Assembly (NCBI GenBank): GCA_046154965.1
Contig: JBJXDY010000012.1
Coordinates: 23,840-87,839, forward strand
Reading direction: 5' to 3'
From: DATKFM01 sp046154965
Lineage (GTDB): Bacteria > Pseudomonadota > Alphaproteobacteria > Dongiales > Dongiaceae
Length of the DNA stretch: 64,000 nt
Below, piece after piece: positions 17,746-26,809 of the stretch (positions are counted from its first letter, which is position 1; each line of letters begins with the position of its first letter). The notes under the pieces are model-generated. The model saw only the letters and a program-made list of their open reading frames with translations. It did not search any database and was not told the origin of the DNA. The position numbers were made by a program, and so were the translations under genes.

Positions 17746-18297
17746 CTACCAGGATCTGACCGGCCCCACATCCAGATGCAGGAACTTCTGCTTGCGGTAG
17801 TAACCGACGCCGCCCGCCTGCAAGGCGAGAGCAACCTGTCGGGCCTGCTTCAGCGGCAGTTCCTTGCCGAAGCGCACATCCACGGCACGGCCGAGGATGT
17901 GCAGGCTGTCCTTGGCCACCCGTTGCCCTTCATGCAGAAGCGCATTGTTGGTCGAGCGCGACCGGTAGCCGCAGACGATCTCTAATGAGTTCGTGTAGTT
18001 CGCCTTGGCCGCAAATCCGTTCAGCAGATCGAGCAAACGGATGTCGATTTTCGTCACCGCCTGGTTGTGGCGGTCGCGGAACAGGTGATTGATCTCCGCC
18101 AGCGCATCCGGCAGATAGCGGCCCTTTTCGTAATAGGGACCGTGGAAAACTTCGTTGCTCCAGCGCGAGTGCAACGTGAGCGTGCGGTATCTATCAACGG
18201 CCGCGGAAGCCTTATCTGGTCTCACGATGAGCGCCGCCGCCGCGCCCGCGCCCCAAAAGAGAAAGCTGCGCCGCGGCAATGACAGGTGGTCTGTCAT
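17746..18297 (-). CDS. Tat-exported DUF882/YcbK-type M15 peptidase-like protein
   Basis: About 183 residues. The N-terminus LPRRSFLFWGAGAAAALIV is a twin-arginine signal, then a mature part with LTLHSRWSNE, a conserved CGYRSRSTNNAL segment, HILGRAVDVRF and KFLHLDVG. The His/Asp/His pattern (H of SLHILGRAVD, D, and H of FLHLD) is the zinc site of the M15-like DUF882 family related to E. coli YcbK (MepK), a peptidoglycan cross-link endopeptidase. I start at ATG 18297, a little after a GGGGG ribosome-like stretch; an ATG two codons upstream is equally plausible. It converges with hda. A murein-hydrolase role is inferred from the family. Confidence 0.85.
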   Translation of the reverse strand: MTDHLSLPRRSFLFWGAGAAAALIVRPDKASAAVDRYRTLTLHSRWSNEVFHGPYYEKGRYLPDALAEINHLFRDRHNQAVTKIDIRLLDLLNGFAAKANYTNSLEIVCGYRSRSTNNALLHEGQRVAKDSLHILGRAVDVRFGKELPLKQARQVALALQAGGVGYYRKQKFLHLDVGPVRSW

Positions 18298-18522
18298 AGG
18301 CATTTCCCCCATGCAATTCGGCCCCTGGCGGGCCATTTCTTGATCGGACACCGACCGTGCGCCGGCTCGACTTCCCCCGATTAACTTTTCCACCTCAGCC
18401 CGGTCAACGCTATTGTTAACCGTGTGATTGCTTGGGCACGTTCAACAACCCGACCCTCATTCGCATAAACGCAATGGTAAACAGTGTGTTATGTCCCGAT
18501 GTTCAGAAATGAGCCAAAAAAG

Positions 18523-18550
18523 TTGACATTCTGTTAAGCCGACCCAATCT
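18523..18550 (+). promoter_or_regulatory. Possible promoter upstream of the CYTH-CHAD gene
   Basis: A perfect -35 hexamer TTGACA (18523-18528) is followed 16 bases later by a weak CAATCT (18545-18550), 12 bases before the proposed start codon. The -35 is convincing; the -10 is not. Confidence 0.3.
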
Positions 18551-18561
18551 CCCGTGCGGGT

Positions 18562-20148
18562 GTGAAGAGCCTCGAAGAACCGGCAGCCGGGGGTCACGTG
18601 TCAGAAGAATTCGAGCTCAAGCTGCGCATGAGCCCCGAGAGGCTGGAGCAGCTTCGCCGCAGCGCCCTGCTGCGATCCCTGGCGCGAGAGCGCGCCGTTA
18701 CCCGGCATCTTTCCACCGTCTACTTCGATACGCCCGATCGCGCACTGCAACAGCGCGGCATCGCCCTGCGCATCCGCAAGATCGGCGACCGCCGCATCCA
18801 GACGGTGAAGGTTCCTCTCGGCGAAGTTGGCGCCGTGCACGCCCACCGCGAGCTTGAGATAGATGTCGACTCCGACATGCCGCAGTTGCAACAGGTCGCC
18901 GATGAGGAGCTGCGCGAGTTCCTGATCCGGCCCGAGATCTCCGACGCCCTGCAGCCGGTGTTCAGCAGCGAGTTCGAGCGGACGGCGGTTCCCGTGAAGC
19001 TGTTCGACAGCGAGATCGAGGTCGCGCTGGATCACGGCGAGATCGGCGCGGGCGGGCGCAGCGCGGCGCTGAACGAGGCCGAATTGGAACTGAAGACCGG
19101 ACGGCGCGAGCGGTTGTACGAATTGGCCATCGCGCTGAATGAAGCCATACCCGTGTCGCTGGAGGCGGAGACGAAGGCGGCCCGCGGTTATCGGCTGGCG
19201 GCGGGCGCAGGGCCAGGCTCGTTCCGCGCCGGGCCGGTGGCGCTCGGGGACGAAATGACGGCCCGCGCCGCCTTTGCCGCGATCGCCAAGAGCGCGCTGC
19301 AGCAGTTGCGCCTGAACGAAGCCTGCGCCGTGATCGGCGAAGATATCGAGGGCGTGCATCAGCAACGCGTCGCCATCCGCCGCCTGCGGTCGCTGATCTC
19401 CGCCTTCAAAGACACGATGACCGGCGATACGCGCGGCTATCTCATTCACGAGCTGAAATGGCTGCAGGGCGTGCTGGGGCCGGCGCGCGACTGGGACGTT
19501 TTCATTCATGAGACGCTGGCGCAGATGCGGCAGCGACTTCCCGAAGAAGCGACCCTGCTCGATCTTCTGGCGGAGTCCAAGCGCCAGCGCGACATCGCCT
19601 ATGAGGCGCTTTGCCACGCAATCAACGGCCCGCGCTACACCGAGTTCCAATTGCGCATGGAGTTGTGGCTCACCAAGGGCATCTGGGAGACCGCGGATGT
19701 AACCAGCAGGAATCCGCTGGACCGGCCGATCGCCGATTTCGCTGCCGACGCCCTCGACCGGCGCCACAAGAAGCTGCTCAAACTCGGCGGCAAGAAGGCG
19801 AAGCTTGCGGAAGCCGAGTTCCACGATCTGCGTCTCGAGTTCAAGAAGATGCGCTATCTCTCGGAATTCTTCAGCAGCCTGTTCGCGAAGAAGGGCGTGC
19901 GGCGATACCTCAAGAGCATGGCTGCGGCGCAGGACCGCCTGGGATCGCTCAACGACGCGCTGGTGAGCCGTTCGCTGCTGGCGCAGTTGGAGCTGCCGCT
20001 GCACGAATCGCTCGGCGAGGCCGAGGTCCGCCGCCTCGGCGGGCTGCTGCTGGGTTGGCAGGCCGCCAGCATCGAGCGCGACCTCGCCCATTTCGAGGAT
20101 GTCTGGCGCGACTTCCGCAAGCAGGGGCGCTACTGGCGAAAGCGGTAG
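18562..20148 (+). CDS. CYTH-CHAD domain protein (polyphosphate-associated)
   Basis: 528 residues. The N-terminal CYTH (triphosphate tunnel) domain shows EFELKL near residue 17, TVYFDTPDRALQQRGIALRIR, TVKVPL, ELEIDVDSD and ELELKTGRRERLYELA. The C-terminal CHAD domain (from about residue 225) is helical with conserved basic and His positions: VHQQRVAIRRLRSLISAF, ARDWDVF, HDLRLEFKKMRYLSEFF and LGSLNDA. CYTH enzymes hydrolyse triphosphates and CHAD domains bind polyphosphate, so a polyphosphate-binding tripolyphosphatase is likely. The first start is GTG 18562; GTG 18598, just before SEEFELKL and after GGGGG, is equally possible. The nearby ppk and ppx support the assignment. Confidence 0.87.
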   Translation: MKSLEEPAAGGHVSEEFELKLRMSPERLEQLRRSALLRSLARERAVTRHLSTVYFDTPDRALQQRGIALRIRKIGDRRIQTVKVPLGEVGAVHAHRELEIDVDSDMPQLQQVADEELREFLIRPEISDALQPVFSSEFERTAVPVKLFDSEIEVALDHGEIGAGGRSAALNEAELELKTGRRERLYELAIALNEAIPVSLEAETKAARGYRLAAGAGPGSFRAGPVALGDEMTARAAFAAIAKSALQQLRLNEACAVIGEDIEGVHQQRVAIRRLRSLISAFKDTMTGDTRGYLIHELKWLQGVLGPARDWDVFIHETLAQMRQRLPEEATLLDLLAESKRQRDIAYEALCHAINGPRYTEFQLRMELWLTKGIWETADVTSRNPLDRPIADFAADALDRRHKKLLKLGGKKAKLAEAEFHDLRLEFKKMRYLSEFFSSLFAKKGVRRYLKSMAAAQDRLGSLNDALVSRSLLAQLELPLHESLGEAEVRRLGGLLLGWQAASIERDLAHFEDVWRDFRKQGRYWRKR

Positions 20149-20230
20149 AGCGCAAGCCATGCAGTTCGGAAGTTTGCATCCTAAGAATTCTTCCCCGCGA
20201 CAGCGGATGCCTGGAGGAAGCAGGGTGCTC

Positions 20231-20266
20231 TGCAACCTCTGGGTGCCCGCTTTCGCGGGGAAAGAG
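20231..20266. repeat. REP-like palindromic element (partial)
   Basis: TGCAACCTCTGGGTGCCCGC, then TTTCGCGGGGAAAG. Its reverse complement matches the CGCGAAAGCGG/GACCCAGG-type elements at 55369, 60861 and 63239. It occupies the spacer between the converging CYTH-CHAD and sixA genes. Confidence 0.6.
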
Positions 20267-20300
20267 ATCAACCCCGATTCAGTTCGACAAGGCAATGCCA

Positions 20301-20813
20301 CTAATCGTCGATGTCCCTGGGCGTCACGAAGTCGATCAGATTCGCGCGATCGAGCTTGCTCCAGCTGTTGATGTCCGCTTCGAACACCGCGAGCCCGGCT
20401 GTTGGATACTTCTCGCGCAGGTGTTGTAAGGCCTTCTTGTCGCCGCTGGCCGCAAGATGATTTGCAAGCAATGCCGTGCCCGGATTGTGGGCGACGACGA
20501 GCAGCGTGCCGGCTTTGCCTTCGACGGCGTGGATCTCGTTCAACATCTGCTCCGGCGCGGCGAGATAGAGCGTATCGAGATGACGGACTTTGATGTTGCC
20601 GCCAAGTTCCGCCAGCACCAGCTCTGCCGTCTCCTGCGTGCGCCTGGCCGTGGAACAGAGCACCAGTTCGGGCAGCCAGCCGGCCGTGCGCATAAGGCGG
20701 CCGATCTCCGGCGCCGCCTCGCGGCCGCGTTTGGCCAGTGGCCGGTCGAAATCCTGCAGGCGCGGATTGTCGCGGCTCGACTTGGCGTGGCGCAGCAGCA
20801 GCAGGCGTTTCAT
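20301..20813 (-). CDS. SixA-type histidine phosphatase
   Basis: Histidine-phosphatase (phosphoglycerate-mutase superfamily) protein of about 170 residues. The N-terminal RHG motif is LLLLRHAKSSRD with the phospho-acceptor His at residue 9, followed by FDRPLAKRGREAAPEIG, LCSTARRTQETAEL (second catalytic Arg) and VVAHNPGTALLANHL (second catalytic His). SixA dephosphorylates phosphohistidine of signalling proteins in E. coli; here the substrate is unknown. I start at ATG 20813 (MKRLLLLRHAK); a TTG at 20831 would add six residues. It is divergent from ppk with a 125-bp spacer that contains the Pho-box-like repeats, so it may share that control. Confidence 0.9.
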   Translation of the reverse strand: MKRLLLLRHAKSSRDNPRLQDFDRPLAKRGREAAPEIGRLMRTAGWLPELVLCSTARRTQETAELVLAELGGNIKVRHLDTLYLAAPEQMLNEIHAVEGKAGTLLVVAHNPGTALLANHLAASGDKKALQHLREKYPTAGLAVFEADINSWSKLDRANLIDFVTPRDIDD

Positions 20814-20871
20814 GGGCGAGAACCGGTGCAAGCCGTTAAGTCAATGGTTTGGAAAGGATTTTTCGTGCCAA

Positions 20872-20889
20872 ATGTCATCGGCTTGTCAT
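20872..20889 (+). promoter_or_regulatory. Pho-box-like direct repeat upstream of ppk
   Basis: Two copies of TGTCAT at 20873-20878 and 20884-20889 repeat with an exact 11-base period (ATGTCATCGGCTTGTCAT), the spacing of PhoB half-sites (CTGTCAT-N4-CTGTCAT). TATACA (20909-20914) downstream could serve as -10, about 19 bases after the second half-site, longer than in the classical phoA promoter. The ppk ATG is 50 bases after the box. Confidence 0.6.
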
Positions 20890-20938
20890 AGTGCCAGCAA
20901 AGCACTCATATACAATGGTGGCAAAAGGAGACGCCACA

Positions 20939-23083
20939 ATGGATGACATAAAGACCGCTGCGCCGGCCGCCGTCGCGCCCCCCGCCGAAGCGAAATACTT
21001 CAATCGCGAACTGTCCTGGCTGGCCTTCAACGAGCGCGTGCTCGAGGAGGCGTTCAACGCCGGGCATCCGCTGCTGGAGCGGCTGCGCTTCCTGTCGATC
21101 TCCGCCAACAACCTCGACGAATTCTACATGGTGCGCGTCGCCGGCCTGAAGGGCCAGGTCGCCGCCGGCGTCACGATGCCGAGCCAGGACGGGCTGACGC
21201 CGGCGCAGCAGCTTGCGGCGATCAACAGCCGCACCAGTGAGCTGATGCAGAACCAGCAAGCCTGCTGGCGGCAGCTCCGCGGTGAGCTGCGCGGCGCCGG
21301 GATCACCGTGGTGGAGACGGGCGAACTGCGGCCCGAGGAACGGCAATGGCTCGACAGCATGTTCCTCGACCAGATTTTCCCGGTGCTGACGCCGCTGGCG
21401 ATCGATCCCGCCCATCCGTTTCCGTTCATTCCCAATCTCGGCTTCTCCATCGCGCTTGAGCTCAAGGGCAAACGGGACACCCGGACGCTGCGCGCGCTTA
21501 TTCCTCTGCCGCAGCAGATCCAGCGGTTCATCCGGCTGCCCGGGCAGGAGACACGCTTCATCACGCTCGAGGATCTGGTCGGACTCAATCTGGACCGCCT
21601 GTTTCCTGGCTACGAGGTTCTGGCGATCGGCAATTTCCGCATCATCCGGGACAGCGAACTCGAAATCGAGGAAGAGGCGGAAGACCTCGTCCTACTATTC
21701 GAGTCGGCGTTGAAGCGCCGGCGGCGCGGCAATGTGATTCGCCTTAAGGTGAATGCCGGGATGCCCGAGGGCCTGCGGGATTTTGTTACCTCGGAACTCG
21801 ACGCATCGCCCGCAGATGTACATACGATCGACGGCATTCTCGGCCTGTCCGCCACCGGCAAGCTGATTGTCGACGACCGGCCCGACCTGAAATTCAACCC
21901 CTATATCGCCCGTTTCCCCGAACGCATCCGCGATTCCGCCGGCGATTGCTTTGCCGCCATCAGGCAGAAGGACCTCATCGTCCATCATCCCTATGAAAGC
22001 TTCGATGTGGTGGTGCAGTTCGTGCGCCAGGCGGCGCTGGATCCGTCAGTGGTCGCGATTAAGCAGACGCTCTACCGCACCAGCGACGATTCGCCGATCG
22101 TCAAGGCGCTGATCGAGGCGGCGGAGGCCGGCAAGTCGGTCACCGCGCTGGTGGAGCTCAAGGCGCGCTTTGACGAGGAACGGAACATCCGCTGGGCCCG
22201 CGACATGGAGCGCGCGGGTGTGCAGGTGGTGTACGGATTCCTCGAGCTCAAGACCCACGCCAAGGTGTCAATGGTGATCCGGCGCGAGGGCGCGTCGCTG
22301 CGCAGCTATGTGCATTTCGGCACCGGCAACTACCATCCGGTGACCGCGAAGATCTACACCGACCTGTCCTTCTTCACCTGCGACCCCGCGCTGTGCCGCG
22401 ATGCTGCCCGCATGTTCAACTACATGACCGGCTATGCCCGGCCGGAGAAGATGGAAAAGGTCGCCGTCGCGCCGGTCAATCTGCGGCAGACGCTGCTGCA
22501 GCTGATCGAGACCGAGATCGCCAATGTGAAGGCGGGAAAGGCCGGCGGCATCTGGCTGAAGCTGAACTCCATCGTCGACAGCCAGCTCATCGACGCGCTC
22601 TACCGGGCCTCGCAGGCCGGCGTGAAGATCGAACTGATCGTGCGCGGCATCTGCTGCCTGCGGCCCGGCGTGCCCGGCCTATCAGAAAACATTAGGGTCA
22701 AGAGCATCGTCGGCCGTTTTCTTGAACATTCGCGAATCGTGTGCTTTGGTTCCGGCGAAGCGCTGCCATCCCGGAGCGCGAAGCTGTTCATTTCATCGGC
22801 GGACTGGATGACGCGCAATTGCGATCATCGGGTCGAAAGCCTTGTGCCGATCGAGAACCCGACCGTTCATCAGCAAGTGCTCGATCAGATCATGATCGCC
22901 AATCTCAAGGACAACGCCCAGAGCTGGATCCTGCAGTCCGACGGCAGGTATGAACGCGTGAAGCCGCCGGCGGAACCGTTCAGCGCCCATACCTATTTCA
23001 TGACCAATCCGAGCCTTTCGGGCCGCGGCAGCGCGCTGAAGAAGGACAAGAAGGCGCCCAGCCTGTCGCTGCGGAAAGCGTAG
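20939..23083 (+). CDS. ppk: Polyphosphate kinase 1
   Basis: Reversibly builds inorganic polyphosphate from the gamma-phosphate of ATP through a phosphohistidine. The 714 residues start with YFNRELSWLAFNERVLEEA (PPK N-domain), then the middle domain (DPAHPFPFIPNLGFSIA) and two phospholipase-D-like C domains: SYVHFGTGNYH carries the autophosphorylated His, and SSADWMTRNCDHRVE the second conserved His. Length is standard. ATG 20939 is preceded by AAAAGGAG at optimal distance. ppx follows 5 bp after the stop, so synthesis and breakdown are co-transcribed. Upstream lies a Pho-box-like repeat; phosphate control is inference. Confidence 0.97.
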   Translation: MDDIKTAAPAAVAPPAEAKYFNRELSWLAFNERVLEEAFNAGHPLLERLRFLSISANNLDEFYMVRVAGLKGQVAAGVTMPSQDGLTPAQQLAAINSRTSELMQNQQACWRQLRGELRGAGITVVETGELRPEERQWLDSMFLDQIFPVLTPLAIDPAHPFPFIPNLGFSIALELKGKRDTRTLRALIPLPQQIQRFIRLPGQETRFITLEDLVGLNLDRLFPGYEVLAIGNFRIIRDSELEIEEEAEDLVLLFESALKRRRRGNVIRLKVNAGMPEGLRDFVTSELDASPADVHTIDGILGLSATGKLIVDDRPDLKFNPYIARFPERIRDSAGDCFAAIRQKDLIVHHPYESFDVVVQFVRQAALDPSVVAIKQTLYRTSDDSPIVKALIEAAEAGKSVTALVELKARFDEERNIRWARDMERAGVQVVYGFLELKTHAKVSMVIRREGASLRSYVHFGTGNYHPVTAKIYTDLSFFTCDPALCRDAARMFNYMTGYARPEKMEKVAVAPVNLRQTLLQLIETEIANVKAGKAGGIWLKLNSIVDSQLIDALYRASQAGVKIELIVRGICCLRPGVPGLSENIRVKSIVGRFLEHSRIVCFGSGEALPSRSAKLFISSADWMTRNCDHRVESLVPIENPTVHQQVLDQIMIANLKDNAQSWILQSDGRYERVKPPAEPFSAHTYFMTNPSLSGRGSALKKDKKAPSLSLRKA

Positions 23084-23088
23084 GCGCT

Positions 23089-24603
23089 TTGGCGGTACAG
23101 GCGCTGACACGGGCGGTGACAAAACCTCAGGCAGCCGCGGGCCGCATCGGCGTCATCGATATCGGGTCCAACTCCATCCGCCTCGTCGTCTTCGCCGGCA
23201 ATGGCCGCGCGCCGATGACGCTGTTCAACGAGAAGGTGCTCTGCGGCCTCGGGCGCGGGCTCGACGCGTCGGGCCGGCTCAACGATGCGGGCGTCAAGCT
23301 GGCGCTGGAGAACCTGGCGCGGTTTGTCTGGCTGGCGCGCGCCATGGAAGTGACGCGGCTCGATCTGTTGGCCACCGCCGCCGTGCGCGATGCGGAGAAT
23401 GGACCCGGCTTCGTCGGCGAGGTGGAGCGGCGTTGCGGCGTCAGGGTGCGGGTCATCTCCGGCACGGAAGAAGCGCGGCTGTCGGCCCAGGGCGTGCTGT
23501 CGGGCATTCCCGGAGCGGACGGCATCATGGGCGATCTCGGCGGCGGCAGCCTGGAGCTGGTGGTGCTGAACAAAGGCCGCATCGGCGCGCACACGACGCT
23601 GCCGCTGGGGCCAATCCGCCTGATGGAGAGCGTGCTCAGCGACCTCGACGCCGCGCGCAAGGTGGTGGATGAGCATCTGGATCAGGTGCCCTGGCTGTTG
23701 CAGGCGAAGGGCCGCGACTTCCATCCCGTCGGCGGCGCCTGGCGCAACCTGGCGCGCATCCATATGGAACAGATCGACCATCCCTTGCATGTGATCCATG
23801 AATACGCCATCGAGCGGCGCGAGGCGGAAGATCTCGCGCGGCTGGTGGGGCGGCTGAGCAAGCGCACGCTGATCACCATTCCCGGCATGTCCAAGCGGCG
23901 GGCGGAGACGCTGCCCTTCGCGGCGCTGGTGCTGGAGCGCATCCTGCGCGCTGCGCGGCCGGCGCGGATTCTGTTCTCCGCCCACGGCCTGCGCGAGGGT
24001 CACATCTTCGACCAGCTCTCGCCCGAGGAGAAGGCGCGCGATCCTCTGATCGCCGCTTGCCAGGAGGTGGCGCAGCTCGATGGCCGGTTCGGCGACACCG
24101 GCGAACTGCTGGATGATTGGATCGCGCCGCTGTTCAAAGGCGACGACACCCGGCGGCTGCGGCTGCGCCGGGCCGCCTGCACGCTCAGCGATATTGGCTG
24201 GCGCGAGCATCCTGACTACCGCGCCGAGCAGATCTTCGCCCGCATCGTCCATCTGCCCGTCGGCGGCATCGATCATGCCGGCCGCATTTCCATCGCCCAT
24301 GCCGTTTTCGTCCGCTACGGCAGCGAGGAGCCGACGATGGAGATGGCCAGGCTGCTGACCATGCTCAGCGACGAAGATCGCGAGTACTGGACGCGGGTTG
24401 GCCTGGCGCTGCGGCTGGCATTCTCTGTGAGCGCCGCAACCCCGGCTGTGCTCATGCAAACCGCCGTCCGCATGGGCGACGCCAAGATCCGGCTGCTGCT
24501 GCCCAAGGGGCAGGAGGCCCTGTTCGGCGAAAGCGTGGAGCGCCGCTTCAATGCCCTGGGCCGCGCCTTCGACCGCGACATCGAGATCTCGATCGCGCGC
24601 TGA
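23089..24603 (+). CDS. ppx: Exopolyphosphatase / GppA-family phosphatase
   Basis: Hydrolyses terminal phosphates from polyphosphate (or the 5'-phosphate of pppGpp). The 504-residue protein belongs to the ASKHA fold: GVIDIGSNSIRLVVF (phosphate-1) near residue 20, ATAAVRDAENG, ISGTEEARLSAQGV with the catalytic Glu, and GDLGGGSLELVVL (phosphate-2). A C-terminal HD-like helical region follows (LSDIGWREHPDYRAEQIFARI). The start is TTG 23089, five bases after ppk; GTG 23116 is possible. It ends 10 bp before the convergent M23 gene. Ppx and GppA activities cannot be separated by sequence alone, but the ppk linkage favours Ppx. Confidence 0.93.
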   Translation: MAVQALTRAVTKPQAAAGRIGVIDIGSNSIRLVVFAGNGRAPMTLFNEKVLCGLGRGLDASGRLNDAGVKLALENLARFVWLARAMEVTRLDLLATAAVRDAENGPGFVGEVERRCGVRVRVISGTEEARLSAQGVLSGIPGADGIMGDLGGGSLELVVLNKGRIGAHTTLPLGPIRLMESVLSDLDAARKVVDEHLDQVPWLLQAKGRDFHPVGGAWRNLARIHMEQIDHPLHVIHEYAIERREAEDLARLVGRLSKRTLITIPGMSKRRAETLPFAALVLERILRAARPARILFSAHGLREGHIFDQLSPEEKARDPLIAACQEVAQLDGRFGDTGELLDDWIAPLFKGDDTRRLRLRRAACTLSDIGWREHPDYRAEQIFARIVHLPVGGIDHAGRISIAHAVFVRYGSEEPTMEMARLLTMLSDEDREYWTRVGLALRLAFSVSAATPAVLMQTAVRMGDAKIRLLLPKGQEALFGESVERRFNALGRAFDRDIEISIAR

Positions 24604-24613
24604 GGGCCGATCG

Positions 24614-25639
24614 TCAGCGCAGCTCGATTTCGCGCGTGATTTCCGCCACCGTGCGCGTCGTGCCGTTCTCCGTACGGACGACGCGGTACTCGCCGCGATA
24701 GACTCCCGCGGTCCAGCCCGCCGCCGGCCGCCTGACTCCGGCGAATCGGGAGCGCTGGACCTTGGTATCGGCGAGCGTTTCCGTTGCATCGACGAGTGCA
24801 GCGCCGTCGGGGCCGATCAGGCGGATGGTCTCCTGATCGCCCGCCCGCGCGCCCAGGGCTTCGGCCCAGAACACCAGCGCCGGAACATCGGTGCCCAGGC
24901 TGTCGGCCGCATAGGCGCCGGCGCGCGCCTTGGCGAAATCAACCGCGCCGGTCGCGAAGCCGGCGTCGAAGGGCGCTTCCGTCCGGTAGGGCAATAGCGC
25001 CAGCGCCGCGTCCGTCCACAGCGCGCGATCCGCCTTGCCGCAGCCGCCCCCCAGGGGCAGGCCGGAATAGGGATCGATGGAGATTCCGTCACGCCGGATT
25101 TCGAAATGCAAATGCAGGAACTCGGTGTTGCCCGAGAGGCCGATCAGGCCGACCGGCTGCCCGGCCTTCACTTTATCGCCGGGCTTCACCCTGACGCTGT
25201 GCAGGCGGAGATGGCCATACTGCGTCTCCCAGCCATTGCCGTGATCGATGATCAGGCCATTGCCGGCCTCGCGGTCTTTGACAGCGTCGGCGCCCGTCTC
25301 CCGGATGCTGATGTCGGGCATGCTGTCGCGCAGCCGCAGGACGGTGCCATCGGCCGCCGCCAGAACTTCGACGCCGCGCACCAGTGAATTCGAGTCGGGC
25401 ACGCGGATGTCCACGCCCTTATGGCCGTCATAGGTCATGGCGCCGCAGTTCTGGTCATGGGCGCCGGGACCGGCATCGAGATCAACGAAGTTCCGCACAA
25501 GGCAGCCGAACTCGGCGGGACAGGCCACCGGACTGCCGAAGCGCGGTTCATCCTGGGCGGCGGCGGTCTGCGGCCACCACAGCATCCACACTGCGGCCGC
25601 CGCCGTGGCCGTCAGTCCGGATTTCGGCGGACTCATCAT
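24614..25639 (-). CDS. Exported M23 (LytM) family metallopeptidase
   Basis: 341 residues with a signal peptide (ATAAAAVWMLWWPQTAAAQ) and a LytM domain in the middle: HKGVDIRVPDS carries the first zinc His and Asp, VEVLAAADGTVLRL the strand lead, IIDHGNGWETQYGHLRLH and FLHLHFEIRRDG the distal His pair. All zinc ligands (HxxxD and HxH) are present, so an active murein endopeptidase is expected. The C-terminal about 130 residues (from LWTDAALALLPYRTEAPF) form a beta-rich domain I do not recognise. The first two codons are both ATG. It follows rnd by 9 bp on the same strand and converges with ppx. Confidence 0.88.
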   Translation of the reverse strand: MMSPPKSGLTATAAAAVWMLWWPQTAAAQDEPRFGSPVACPAEFGCLVRNFVDLDAGPGAHDQNCGAMTYDGHKGVDIRVPDSNSLVRGVEVLAAADGTVLRLRDSMPDISIRETGADAVKDREAGNGLIIDHGNGWETQYGHLRLHSVRVKPGDKVKAGQPVGLIGLSGNTEFLHLHFEIRRDGISIDPYSGLPLGGGCGKADRALWTDAALALLPYRTEAPFDAGFATGAVDFAKARAGAYAADSLGTDVPALVFWAEALGARAGDQETIRLIGPDGAALVDATETLADTKVQRSRFAGVRRPAAGWTAGVYRGEYRVVRTENGTTRTVAEITREIELR

Positions 25640-25648
25640 CGCACCGGC

Positions 25649-26809
25649 CTATGACGAGGGCGGCAACGGAATGATCTTGATGCCCTTGCCCGCCACCGTC
25701 AGGCCGATGCGGCCGGCCTTGAGCGCCAGGGCATCCTCGCCATAGACTTCGCGCCGCCAGCCATGAAGGGCGGGGATATCGGCGGAGTCGTCGGCCGCCA
25801 GCCGATCCAGATCGTCGCTGCTGGCGATCAGCCGCTGCGCCACGCCATGCTCCTCGCATTTGGATTTCAGCAACACCTTCAGCAATTCCACCAGGGGTCC
25901 GATACCCTGGGGCAGCACCGGGCGCGGCTCCGGCTTCGGGCACTCGGACTCCGGCACTGCAAGACCGCGCTCGATCGCGGCCAGGATTGCCGTGCCTTGC
26001 TTGCTCTCGGCGAAGCCGCGCCCGAGGCCGCGGCCATGGCTGAGATCTTCGACATTGCGCGGCGCATGGGCCGCCAGTTCGATCAGCGACTCGTCCTTGA
26101 TGACGCGGTTGCGCGGCAGGTTGCGCCGTTGCGCCTCTTCCTCGCGCCAGGCCGCGAGTTCGCGCAGCAGTGCCAGAAAGCGCGGCTTGTCCGAGCGCAC
26201 CTTGAGGCGGCGCCACATCATCTGGGGATCGGCGCGGTAGGTCCTGGGATCTGTCAGCACCGCCATCTCGTCCTCGAACCAGCTATGACGGCCGGCCTTG
26301 TCGATGCGCTTGCGCAGCTTCTCATAGGCCAGGCGCAGATGGGTGACATCGGAGAGCGCGTAGGCAAGCTGCCGCTCCGACAGCGGCCGCCGCGCCCAAT
26401 CGGTGAAGCGCGAGGATTTGTCGATCCGCGCGCTGGCCAGCTTGGTGGCAAGAGTCTCGTAGCTGACCGAGTCGCCGAAGCCGCAGACCATGGCGGCCAC
26501 CTGGGTATCGACGATCGGCGCCGGCAGCTGACTGGTCAAGTGATAGAAAACTTCCATGTCCTGGCGCGCCGCGTGGAACACTTTGACGATCTTGGTATCG
26601 GTCAGCAGGTCGTAAAGCGGCTTGAGATCGATATCAGGCGCCAGCGAGTCGATGGCCGCCGCTTCCTGCGGCCCCGCCACCTGGACCAGGCAGAGCTGCG
26701 GCCAATAGGTCTTGTCGCGCATGAATTCGGTATCGACGGCGACGAACTCCGCGCCGGATTGGCGCTGGCAGAACGCCGCAAGATCGGCAGTCTGGGTGAT
26801 GAGGGTCAT
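25649..26809 (-). CDS. rnd: Ribonuclease D
   Basis: 3'-5' exoribonuclease that trims tRNA precursors and other stable RNAs. The 386-residue product has the DEDD exonuclease domain: FVAVDTEFMRD (first Asp and Glu), VFHAARQDMEVFYHL (second Asp) and LAYALSDVTHLRLAYEKL (Tyr and last Asp). The C-terminal part contains the first HRDC-like helices around RNRVIKDESLIELAAHAPRN and a less clear second one. Length is near that of E. coli RNase D. ATG 26809 begins at MTLITQTADL. It is divergent from aspS across 238 bp, a usual alphaproteobacterial order, and is followed by the M23 gene. Confidence 0.94.
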   Translation of the reverse strand: MTLITQTADLAAFCQRQSGAEFVAVDTEFMRDKTYWPQLCLVQVAGPQEAAAIDSLAPDIDLKPLYDLLTDTKIVKVFHAARQDMEVFYHLTSQLPAPIVDTQVAAMVCGFGDSVSYETLATKLASARIDKSSRFTDWARRPLSERQLAYALSDVTHLRLAYEKLRKRIDKAGRHSWFEDEMAVLTDPRTYRADPQMMWRRLKVRSDKPRFLALLRELAAWREEEAQRRNLPRNRVIKDESLIELAAHAPRNVEDLSHGRGLGRGFAESKQGTAILAAIERGLAVPESECPKPEPRPVLPQGIGPLVELLKVLLKSKCEEHGVAQRLIASSDDLDRLAADDSADIPALHGWRREVYGEDALALKAGRIGLTVAGKGIKIIPLPPSS

